From: Paenacidovorax caeni
GTDB taxonomy: Bacteria > Pseudomonadota > Gammaproteobacteria > Burkholderiales > Burkholderiaceae_C
Direction of reading: 5' to 3'
DNA length: 64,000 nt
Assembly: GCF_001298675.1 (NCBI RefSeq)
Contig: NZ_CYIG01000004.1
Coordinates: 50,832 to 114,831, forward strand
Shown: positions 9,631-17,076 of the stretch, in pieces
Layout of the letters: each line of letters starts with the position of its first letter
Position numbering within the stretch: position 1 is the stretch's first letter
Program-made: the position numbers and the translations under genes
The notes under the pieces: model-generated
Told to the model about the DNA's origin: nothing
What the model saw: only the letters and a program-made list of their open reading frames with translations
The model's database searches: none

Positions 9631-12249
9631 ATTCGATGCCAAAAAGTCCTGGGCAAAGCGCTGCAGCACGCCGCCCGCTTCGTACACCGAGACTTCCTCG
9701 GCCGTGTCCAGGCGGCAGGTCACGGGCACCTGCAGCGTTTCGCCACTGCGCCGGTGAATGCGCAGCGTCAGTTCGGCACGCGGCTGCAGCGCGCCTTGCA
9801 CATCGTAGGTTTCGGTGCCATCGAGCCCGAGCGTGCGGCGGTTCACACCGGGCGCAAACTCCAGCGGCAGCACACCCATGCCAATCAGGTTGGTGCGGTG
9901 GATGCGCTCAAAGCCCTCGGCCACCACGGTTTCCACACCCGCCAGGCGCACGCCCTTGGCGGCCCAGTCGCGACTCGACCCTTGGCCGTAGTCGGCCCCG
10001 GCAATGATGATCAGCGGCTGGCGCCGGTTCAGGTAGGCCTCAATCGCTTCCCACATGCGCACCACCTGGCCCTCGGGCTCAATGCGCGCCAGCGAGCCCT
10101 TTTGCACCTGGCCATCGACCACGGCCATCTCGTTGACCAGCTGCGGGTTGGCAAAGGTGGCGCGCATGGCGGTGAGGTGGTCGCCGCGGTGCGTGGCGTA
10201 GGAGTTGAAGTCCTCCTCGGGCAGGCCCATCTTCGCTAGGTATTCGCCCGCCGCGCTGTCGGCCAAGATGGCGTTGGAGGGCGACAGGTGGTCGGTGGTG
10301 ATGTTGTCGCCCAAGAGGGCCAGCGGGCGCATATTTTTCAGCGTGCGCGGGTGCGCGGCCAAAGCGCCCACGCCTTCGGTGTCCCAGTACGGCGGGCGGC
10401 GAATGTAGGTGGACTGGGCGCGCCAGTCGTACTGCGGCGGCGCCTTGGCACCATCGTCCTGGCGGATGGCGAACATGGGTTCGTACACGGCGCGGAACTG
10501 TTCGGGCTTGACGGCATGGGCCACGATGGCGTCAATTTCTTCGTCGCTGGGCCAGATGTCTTTCAGGCGGATTTCCTTGCCATCGACGACCGCGAACACA
10601 TCCTGCTCGATGTCAAAGCGCACCGTTCCCGCGATGGCATAGGCCACCACCAGCGGCGGCGATGCCAGGAACGCCTGCTTGGCATACGGGTGGATGCGCC
10701 CGTCGAAGTTGCGGTTGCCCGAGAGCACGGCCGTGGCGTACAGGTCGCGGTCGATGATCTCCTGCTGGATCTTGGGGTCGAGCGCGCCGCTCATGCCGTT
10801 GCAGGTGGTGCAGGCAAAGGCGACGATGCCAAAGCCCAGTGCCTCCAGGTCTTGCAACAGGCCCGCTTCCTTCAAATACAGCTCCACGGCTTTGGAGCCG
10901 GGCGCGAGCGACGTTTTCACCCACGGCTTGCGCACCAGCCCCCGGCGGCGGGCGTTGCGCGCCAGCAGCGCGGCGGCAATCACGTTGCGCGGGTTGCTGG
11001 TGTTGGTGCAGCTGGTGATGGCAGCAATGATGACGGCGCCATCGGGCAGCCGGCCCTCGGCCTCGTCGTCGCGCGCCATTTGCAGCTTCACGGCGCCGGC
11101 AATGCCACGCGCCACCAGCGCACTGGTGGGCAGGCGCCGGTGCGGGTTCGATGGCCCGGCCATGTTGCGCACCACGCTAGCAAGGTCAAACGTCAACGTG
11201 CGCTCGTACTGCACCTCGCGCAGCGTGTCGGCCCACAGCCCGGCGGTCTGGGCGTAGGTTTGCACCAGGCGCACCTGTTCGGGGCTGCGGTCGGTCAGGC
11301 GCAGGTAGTCGATGGTTTGTTGGTCGATGTAAAACAGCGCCGCGGTGGCGCCGTATTCGGGGCACATGTTCGAGATGGTGGCGCGGTCGCCAATCGACAG
11401 GCTGCTGGCACCTTCGCCAAAAAACTCCACATACGCGCCCACCACTTTTTCCTGGCGCAAAAACTCCGTCAGCGCCAATGCAATGTCGGTGGCGGTGATG
11501 CCACTTTGGCGCTGGCCCGTGAGCTGCACGCCCACGATGGTGGGCAGGCGCATCCACGAGGCGCGGCCCAGCATCACGTTCTCAGCTTCAAGCCCGCCCA
11601 CGCCCACGGCAATCACGCCCAGCGCGTCAACGTGGGGCGTGTGGCTGTCGGTGCCCACGCAAGTGTCGGGGAAAGCCACGCCATCTTGCACATAGACCAC
11701 GGGCGACATTTTTTCCAGATTGATCTGGTGCATGATGCCGTTGCCCGCCGGGATCACATCCACATTGGCAAAGGCTTTTTTTGTCCACTCGATGAAGTGA
11801 AAGCGGTCTTCGTTGCGGCGCTCTTCAATGGCGCGGTTTTTGGCAAAGGCGTCAGGCTCAAAACCGCCGCACTCCACAGCCAGCGAATGATCCACGATGA
11901 GCTGCACCGGCACCACCGGGTTGACGGCGGCTGGATCGCCGCCTTCTTTGGCAATCGCGTCGCGCAGCCCGGCCAGATCTACCAGCGCGGTCTGGCCCAG
12001 GATGTCGTGGCAGACCACGCGCACCGGGTACCACGGAAAGTCAAGGTCGCTTTTGCGCTCGATGAGCTGGCGCAGGTACGCAGGCAGCTGCGCAGGCTCG
12101 GCGCGGCGCACCAGGTTTTCGGCGTGTACGCGCGCGGTGTAGGGCAAGGTGGCCCAGGCGCCGGGCTGCAGCGCCTCGACGGCGGCTTGGGCGTCAAAGT
12201 AATCCAGGGCGGTGCCGGGCAGGGGTTTGCGGTGGGCGGTGTTCATCAT
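9622..12249 (-). CDS. acnD: Fe/S-dependent 2-methylisocitrate dehydratase (AcnD)
   Basis: An aconitase-superfamily enzyme of 875 residues that dehydrates 2-methylcitrate to 2-methylaconitate, working with PrpF. The iron-sulfur ligands are visible in ITSCTNTSNP and in ACTTCNGMSG. The substrate and swivel domains are complete (GDNITTDHLSPSNAI; GADYGQGSSRDWAAKG). Pairing with prpF distinguishes it from the housekeeping aconitases. Two adjacent ATGs (12249 and 12246) could start it. The C-terminus is short and its stop lies in a repeat copy. A full palindromic repeat fills the gap to prpC. Confidence 0.96.
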   Translation of the reverse strand: MMNTAHRKPLPGTALDYFDAQAAVEALQPGAWATLPYTARVHAENLVRRAEPAQLPAYLRQLIERKSDLDFPWYPVRVVCHDILGQTALVDLAGLRDAIAKEGGDPAAVNPVVPVQLIVDHSLAVECGGFEPDAFAKNRAIEERRNEDRFHFIEWTKKAFANVDVIPAGNGIMHQINLEKMSPVVYVQDGVAFPDTCVGTDSHTPHVDALGVIAVGVGGLEAENVMLGRASWMRLPTIVGVQLTGQRQSGITATDIALALTEFLRQEKVVGAYVEFFGEGASSLSIGDRATISNMCPEYGATAALFYIDQQTIDYLRLTDRSPEQVRLVQTYAQTAGLWADTLREVQYERTLTFDLASVVRNMAGPSNPHRRLPTSALVARGIAGAVKLQMARDDEAEGRLPDGAVIIAAITSCTNTSNPRNVIAAALLARNARRRGLVRKPWVKTSLAPGSKAVELYLKEAGLLQDLEALGFGIVAFACTTCNGMSGALDPKIQQEIIDRDLYATAVLSGNRNFDGRIHPYAKQAFLASPPLVVAYAIAGTVRFDIEQDVFAVVDGKEIRLKDIWPSDEEIDAIVAHAVKPEQFRAVYEPMFAIRQDDGAKAPPQYDWRAQSTYIRRPPYWDTEGVGALAAHPRTLKNMRPLALLGDNITTDHLSPSNAILADSAAGEYLAKMGLPEEDFNSYATHRGDHLTAMRATFANPQLVNEMAVVDGQVQKGSLARIEPEGQVVRMWEAIEAYLNRRQPLIIIAGADYGQGSSRDWAAKGVRLAGVETVVAEGFERIHRTNLIGMGVLPLEFAPGVNRRTLGLDGTETYDVQGALQPRAELTLRIHRRSGETLQVPVTCRLDTAEEVSVYEAGGVLQRFAQDFLASNRA

Positions 12250-12274
12250 GGGGGCGGGCAGGTTTGCTCTTTTT

Positions 12275-12360
12275 TTATGAGCTGCTTGCGCTTTCTGGGC
12301 GGTACTTTCAGAATGAAAACAGGCTGAAAACCTTACCCATCAAGCGCAAGCAGCTATGGT
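12275..12360 (-). repeat. Full-length palindromic intergenic repeat
   Basis: A complete copy of the repeat with two perfect 14-base arms: AGCTGCTTGCGCTT (12280-12293) and AAGCGCAAGCAGCT (12342-12355). An inner pair TTTCAG / CTGAAA flanks a 12-base asymmetric centre. The centre shows it is in minus orientation relative to the copy at 50220. It sits between prpC and acnD within the operon. Confidence 0.85.
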
Positions 12361-12367
12361 TTTTTCT

Positions 12368-13552
12368 TCAACGGCGCTCTTCGATCGGCACAAACTGCTG
12401 GTCTTGCGGGCCGGTGTAGTTGGCGCTGGGGCGGATGATTTTGTTGTCCTGGCGCTGCTCGATCACGTGCGCGGCCCATCCGCTGGTGCGGGCGATGACG
12501 AACAGCGGCGTGAACATGGCGGTGGGCACCTGCATCATGTGGTAGCTCACGGCGCTGAACCAGTCGAGGTTGGGGAACATGTTTTTCACCTCCCACATCA
12601 CCTGCTCCAGCCGCTCGGCAATGTCGTACATCTTGGTGCTGCCTGCCGCATCCGACAGGCGCTTGGCCACGCCCTTGATGATGACGTTGCGCGGGTCGCT
12701 CACGGTGTAGACCGGGTGGCCAAAGCCAATCACCACCTCCTTGGCCTCCACGCGGCGGCGTATGTCGGCCTCGGCTTCGGCTGGGGTGTCGTAGCGCTTT
12801 TGAATTTCAAAGGCCACCTCGTTGGCGCCGCCATGCTTGGGGCCGCGCAGCGCGCCAATCGCGCCCGAGATGCTCGAATACATGTCGCTGCCCGTGCCGG
12901 CGATGACGCGCGCGGTGAAGGTGCTGGCGTTGAATTCGTGCTCGGCGTACAGGTTGAGCGAGGTGTGCATGGCACGCACCCAGTGCGCGGGCGGCTTTTC
13001 GCCATGCAGCAGGTGCAAAAAGTGGCCGCCAATCGAGTCGTCCTCCGTCTCCACCTCGATGCGGCGGCCCGAATTGCTGAAGTGGTACCAGTACAGCAGC
13101 ATGCTGCCCAGGCTGGCCATCAGGCGGTCGGCAATGTCGCGCGCGCCGGGCAGGTTGTGGTCGTCCTTCTCGGGCAGCGCGCAGCCCAGCGCCGAAACGC
13201 CGGTGCGCATCACATCCATCGGGTGGCTGGCGGCGGGCAGTTGCTCCAGCGCCGCTTTCACGCTGCCGGGCAGGCCGCGCAGGGCCTTGAGCTTGGCCTT
13301 GTAGGCCTTGAGTTCGGCGCGCGTGGGCAGCTTGCCGTGCACCAGCAGGTGGGCGATTTCCTCGAACTCGCACACCTCGGCAATGTCGAGGATGTCGTAG
13401 CCGCGGTAGTGCAGGTCATTGCCCGTGCGGCCCACGGTACACAGGGCGGTGTTGCCCGCCGTAACGCCCGAGAGGGCGACGGATTTCTTCACGGGCTTGG
13501 AGGCGGCGGGCTGGGCCGGTGCGGCCACGGCGTCAACGGTTGCGGTGCTCAT
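12368..13552 (-). CDS. prpC: 2-methylcitrate synthase
   Basis: Condenses propionyl-CoA with oxaloacetate to 2-methylcitrate. The 394-residue protein shares long identical stretches with E. coli PrpC ([19 protein letters not shown] near 23-41, [20 protein letters not shown] near 105-124). Citrate-synthase-type histidines are present in AEHEFNAS (H205), GPKHGGANE (H240) and GFGHPVYTV (H279). Its ATG overlaps the stop of the upstream thioesterase gene by four bases (ATGA), implying coupled translation. The first 20 residues are an Ala/Pro-rich extension. Confidence 0.97.
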   Translation of the reverse strand: MSTATVDAVAAPAQPAASKPVKKSVALSGVTAGNTALCTVGRTGNDLHYRGYDILDIAEVCEFEEIAHLLVHGKLPTRAELKAYKAKLKALRGLPGSVKAALEQLPAASHPMDVMRTGVSALGCALPEKDDHNLPGARDIADRLMASLGSMLLYWYHFSNSGRRIEVETEDDSIGGHFLHLLHGEKPPAHWVRAMHTSLNLYAEHEFNASTFTARVIAGTGSDMYSSISGAIGALRGPKHGGANEVAFEIQKRYDTPAEAEADIRRRVEAKEVVIGFGHPVYTVSDPRNVIIKGVAKRLSDAAGSTKMYDIAERLEQVMWEVKNMFPNLDWFSAVSYHMMQVPTAMFTPLFVIARTSGWAAHVIEQRQDNKIIRPSANYTGPQDQQFVPIEERR

Positions 13553-13947
13553 GGGAGTGTCTCCTGGTTGCGGTAAGAACATGCGATGGCGACGGGACGG
13601 CCGGCGGCATCTACCGCCACCATCTCGAACACCCCTTTCAACACCTCCTCGGGCGGCACGCCCGGCTGGTCGGCCAGCCCCGTCACGCACACGGTCATGG
13701 AGCTGCGGCCCACGCGGCTGACCCAGCCGCGCAGGGTGAGCTGGCTGCCGACCGGCACGGGTGCGAGGAAATCCACGCCCGTCACACCGGCCATCACCAC
13801 CTCACGCTGCACCAGGCCGCGCGCGGCCAGAAAAGCCGCTTGCGCCATCAGCTGCAGGCCCTGCCCGGCAAACAAGGTGCCGTGGTGGTTGGCCCGCACC
13901 GGCAGCACCAGTTCGCGCGTCTCTACGGTTCCTGGGGGTGTTGTCAT
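13549..13947 (-). CDS. Hotdog-fold acyl-CoA thioesterase, first gene of the methylcitrate operon
   Basis: A 132-residue single hotdog domain of the acyl-CoA hydrolase type ([20 protein letters not shown] near residues 21-40; [24 protein letters not shown] in the second half). It is the promoter-proximal gene, overlapping prpC by four bases. A role in releasing excess propionyl-CoA or methylcitryl-CoA is plausible from context only. The ATG at 13947 leaves the TTGCGAA box at 13950-13956 immediately upstream, suggesting repression close to the start. Confidence 0.85.
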   Translation of the reverse strand: MTTPPGTVETRELVLPVRANHHGTLFAGQGLQLMAQAAFLAARGLVQREVVMAGVTGVDFLAPVPVGSQLTLRGWVSRVGRSSMTVCVTGLADQPGVPPEEVLKGVFEMVAVDAAGRPVAIACSYRNQETLP

Positions 13948-13949
13948 GC

Positions 13950-14040
13950 TTCGCAATTTACGCAGAATAGAGCCCCAGGAACAGGGCTGAAAAGGCGAAA
14001 TCTTGCGAAACAAAACCACGCGAATTGCGAATCTTGCGAA
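13950..14040. promoter_or_regulatory. Cluster of four TTGCGAA boxes between the methylcitrate operon and its regulator
   Basis: The 126-bp divergent intergenic region has TTGCGAA at 14003-14009, 14025-14031 and 14034-14040 on the plus strand, and the inverted form TTCGCAA at 13950-13956. This density of a 7-base word marks a probable operator for the adjacent XRE-type regulator. Confidence 0.7.
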
Positions 14041-14073
14041 TACCACCACCATCCCAACCCAAGGGAGCGCTGC

Positions 14074-15516
14074 ATGAAAAAGACCTTCATGGGCGTCAAG
14101 CTGCGCAAGCTGCGCGCCGAGCGCGGCCTGTCGCAAATCGCGCTGGCGCAAGCCCTGGGCCTTTCGCCCAGTTACCTGAACCAGATCGAGCAAAACCAGC
14201 GCCCGCTCACCGTGCAGGTGCTGCTCAAGCTGCACCGCGCGCTGGGCGTGGATATCCAGCAGTTCTCCGAAGACGAAGAAGCGCGCCTGATCGCCGGCCT
14301 GCGCGAAGCCCTGGCCGATGCTGCAGAACCCGTGGCCGTGCCCGAGCTGCAGGAGGTGGCAGCGCAGATGCCGGCGCTGGGCCGCGCCGTCATTGCCCTG
14401 CACCGGCGCGCGCTGGAGGCGCAGGAGCGCCTGGAGACCCTGGCGCTGCACCTGGGCGACGGCCGCTCCGACCTCGTGGGCAGCATGGCCCCCGCGCGGG
14501 CGATGCCGTTCGAGGTGGTGCGCGATTTCTTCTTCGCGCACCAAAACCACTTTGACGCAGTAGACCGCGCCGCAGAAGCGCTGGCACAAGACGCCCCGCG
14601 CGTGCACGGCGGGCGCCTGGGCGAATGGCTGGCGCAGCGCCTGCAGCAGCGCCACGGCGTGCGCGTGGTGTTGACCAGCGACGGCCCGGGCACGGAAGCC
14701 GCCGAGGGCAGCAAGCGCCGCTTCGACCCCGGCCAGCGCACCCTGCAGCTGGCAGCCACGCTGGAGCCCGCGCAGCAGGCTTTTCAACTGGCCACGCAGC
14801 TGGCGCTGCTGGAGGTGGCCGACACCATCGACCAGCTCACCGACGCCCCGCCCTTCACGCACGACCCCGCTTCGCGCAAGCTCGCCCGCGTGGGCTTGGC
14901 CAACTACTTCGCCGGGGCGCTGCTGCTGCCCTACGGCGAGTTCCTGGAAGCGGCCGAGGCCCTGCGCTACGACATCGACCTGCTGGAGCAGCGCTTCGGC
15001 GTGGGCTTCGAGACCGTGTGCCACCGCCTGAGCACCCTGCAGCGCCTGGGGGCGCCCGGCGTGCCGTTCTTCTTCATCCGCGTAGACCGCGCGGGCAACA
15101 TCAGCAAGCGCCAGTCGGCCACGCACTTCCATTTCAGCCGCACGGGCGGCACCTGCCCGCTGTGGAACGTGTACGAAGCCTTCGGCCAGCCCGAGCGGGT
15201 GCTACGCCAGCTCGCCAGCATGCCCGACGGGCGTAAATACCTGTGGATCGCGCGCACCGTGAGCGGCGGCCGGCGCGGCTACGGCGCACCGCGCAAGACC
15301 TTCTCAGTGGGCCTGGGCTGCGACATCCGCCACGCCCCGCGCCTGGTCTACGCCAAGGGCCTGGACCTGAACGACCCCGGAGCCGCCACCCCCATCGGCA
15401 TGGGCTGCAAGGTGTGCGAACGCGACGCCTGCCCGCAGCGGGCGTTTCCGTACATCGGGAGGGGGTTGGAAGTGGATGAGAACCAGAGCCGTTTTGCGCC
15501 GTATGGGGCGGTGTAG
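14074..15516 (+). CDS. XRE-type short-chain-acyl-responsive regulator of the methylcitrate operon
   Basis: A 480-residue regulator divergent from the methylcitrate genes. Residues about 5-62 form an XRE helix-turn-helix (KLRKLRAERGLSQIALAQAL, then GLSPSYLNQIEQNQRPLT). A middle IrrE/M78-like domain (about 150-320) contains the ANYFAGALLLPYGEF segment, but the HExxH zinc motif that should precede it is absent. A DUF2083-like C-terminal domain follows, with cysteines in GLGCDIRH and MGCKVCERDACPQ. This architecture is that of the RamB/ScfR/PrpR-like short-chain fatty acyl regulators. The ATG at 14074 follows AAGGGAG. Whether it activates or represses is not visible. Confidence 0.88.
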   Translation: MKKTFMGVKLRKLRAERGLSQIALAQALGLSPSYLNQIEQNQRPLTVQVLLKLHRALGVDIQQFSEDEEARLIAGLREALADAAEPVAVPELQEVAAQMPALGRAVIALHRRALEAQERLETLALHLGDGRSDLVGSMAPARAMPFEVVRDFFFAHQNHFDAVDRAAEALAQDAPRVHGGRLGEWLAQRLQQRHGVRVVLTSDGPGTEAAEGSKRRFDPGQRTLQLAATLEPAQQAFQLATQLALLEVADTIDQLTDAPPFTHDPASRKLARVGLANYFAGALLLPYGEFLEAAEALRYDIDLLEQRFGVGFETVCHRLSTLQRLGAPGVPFFFIRVDRAGNISKRQSATHFHFSRTGGTCPLWNVYEAFGQPERVLRQLASMPDGRKYLWIARTVSGGRRGYGAPRKTFSVGLGCDIRHAPRLVYAKGLDLNDPGAATPIGMGCKVCERDACPQRAFPYIGRGLEVDENQSRFAPYGAV

Positions 15517-15678
15517 AACGTATTCATGGTCTCTTTCCATCGTGCCCGCAATCCATGCGCGCACCGCAAGCCATGCGGGCGCCGTGGCAAGGTTTTGTGG
15601 CCGCCTCGCACATCCGAAGCAGCGTGCCCGGGGCCTTGGCAGGTGGCTCTTGGCGGTCGGGGCGAACCAGGGCGGCCG

Positions 15679-16368
15679 TCAGGCTTGCATCACGACCGGC
15701 CCACCTTTTTCTAGCGCACGCCGGTAAGCGGGGCGGGCCTGAATGCGTTGGCGGTAGGCAGCCAGGTGGGGCCAAGCGGCAGCATCAGCGCCACGCGCAA
15801 GCACGGCTTCGACCGCAAAGCTCATCTGGAAGTCGGCCATGGTCAGGTGCTCGCCCGCAAACCAGCGGTGCTGGGCCAGGTGCGTCTCCATAAACGCCAG
15901 GGCAGTCTGCACGTTGGGGGCAATGAGCTTGCGCTGCACCGTGGCGCACAGGGTACGGGCGATGGGGCGCACGAGGAAGGGCATGGGCTGGCGCGGGATG
16001 GTGTCGAACACCAGCTGCATCACCAGCCAGTTCATCAGCGAGCCCTCTGCGTAGTGCATCCAAAAACGGCACTGGCGGTGCGCCTCTGTGCCGCGCGCAG
16101 GCTCCAGTTGGGCCAGCTCCGCCGGGGCCTGGGCGCCGTAGCGCTCAACCAGGTACTCGATGATGGCGCCCGACTCGGCGACGACCACATCGCCGTCAGT
16201 GATGACCGGCGACTTACCCAGCGGGTGCACCTTCTTGAGCGCCGCTGGCGCCAGCCGCGTGGCAGGGTCACGCCGATAGAGGCAAATCTCGTAAGGCAAG
16301 CCCAGTTCTTCAAGCAGCCACAGGATGCGCTGGGAGCGCGAGGTTTCAAGGTGGTGAAGGGTCAGCAT
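15679..16368 (-). CDS. Glutathione S-transferase family protein
   Basis: A 229-residue cytosolic GST: a thioredoxin-like N-terminal domain (MLTLHHLETSRSQRILWLLE, then LGLPYEICLY) with the cis-proline and glutathione-binding segment GKSPVITDGDVVVAESGAII (about 51-70), then an all-helical C-terminal domain (FAGEHLTMADFQMSF). The catalytic residue is probably a serine or histidine near the N-terminus. It is a single gene facing the methylcitrate regulator. Substrate is unknown. Confidence 0.9.
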   Translation of the reverse strand: MLTLHHLETSRSQRILWLLEELGLPYEICLYRRDPATRLAPAALKKVHPLGKSPVITDGDVVVAESGAIIEYLVERYGAQAPAELAQLEPARGTEAHRQCRFWMHYAEGSLMNWLVMQLVFDTIPRQPMPFLVRPIARTLCATVQRKLIAPNVQTALAFMETHLAQHRWFAGEHLTMADFQMSFAVEAVLARGADAAAWPHLAAYRQRIQARPAYRRALEKGGPVVMQA

Positions 16369-16545
16369 GAGATGGCATGGTAGTTGTTACGCCCGCTTCG
16401 CGCAGCCAGTGCATCAGCCCCCTATGACGGAGCGCCGTTCGCAGCGATGTACGTCCTGCTGACGGCTTACGACTACGGCCCATGGCGCGGTTTTGCTCTG
16501 CAGTGATGGATCGCTCAGCGCGGCGGAGCTATTCAAACATCGCAA

Positions 16546-16578
16546 TGTACTGGACAAGAAGTTTTTTGTCCTAGACAA
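16546..16578 (+). promoter_or_regulatory. Paired TTGTCC-type operator sites before the photolyase cluster
   Basis: TGTACTGGACAA (16546-16557) and TTGTCCTAGACAA (16566-16578) share half-sites with the perfect 13-base palindrome at 16767. TGGACA (16551-16556) and CAATAA (16576-16581) could be -35 and -10 elements 19 bp apart, the unusual spacing used by MerR-family activators. Light-dependent MerR-type (LitR/CarH) control is an inference from the downstream genes. Confidence 0.45.
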
Positions 16579-16601
16579 TAAAGCCATACGCCCTATCGCG
16601 A

Positions 16602-17063
16602 ATGAACACCCTCAAGCATCCCATTGCCCTGACGCTGCCTGTTTCTAGCAAGACCGGGCTGGCTCACGCTGCCATCAGCGTACGGGGGTGGGGTTACGAT
16701 GTGCCCATCCCTCTGGACATCACCTTCACTGAGGGTCGTGATAGCGCAGAGCAAGTCCGGAATATTTTGTCCAGGACAATTTGCAAAAATGCTTGTACCA
16801 GCGCGGTGGCCAGCGATCTGCCACGCACCATGGGTTCGCGCGATCTGCGCGCCCCTCGGAGGGTTTTCATCTCTCTGATGCTGCGCGCGTATCTGGCTCA
16901 CATCGCCGCGCACGGCATGGGCGATGCGGCCGCGACCTACACAGTGCAGGCAAACGCACGCCTGCGTGCAGGCCACTGCGGCCACCCGCCCTCCACTGCC
17001 CCTTGGCTTAGCGCCTCTGCGCCCATCTGGGTGACGCACGAGCGTCTGGCCTTGGCACCCTGA
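16602..17063 (+). CDS. Hypothetical protein, doubtful
   Basis: A 153-codon open frame that starts just after the paired operator sites and stops 13 bp before the photolyase ATG. No domain was recognised, the composition is unremarkable, no ribosome site precedes the ATG, and a perfect operator-like palindrome (16767-16779) lies inside it. An antisense frame of similar length (16593-17078) is equally unconvincing. It may be an operon leader gene, a decayed gene or chance. The flanking 16369-16545 shows nothing recognisable. Confidence 0.22.
   Translation: MNTLKHPIALTLPVSSKTGLAHAAISVRGWGYDVPIPLDITFTEGRDSAEQVRNILSRTICKNACTSAVASDLPRTMGSRDLRAPRRVFISLMLRAYLAHIAAHGMGDAAATYTVQANARLRAGHCGHPPSTAPWLSASAPIWVTHERLALAP
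16767..16779. promoter_or_regulatory. Perfect palindrome TTGTCCAGGACAA
   Basis: A 13-base palindrome with a single central base, 297 bp before the photolyase start. It matches the half-sites of the pair at 16546-16578. Confidence 0.5.
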
Positions 17064-17076
17064 GCGGCCTATTGCC

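Noticed and set aside
10288..12327. A 679-codon open frame antisense to acnD
   Set aside because: Shadow frame of acnD; no motif, His/Gly-rich composition.
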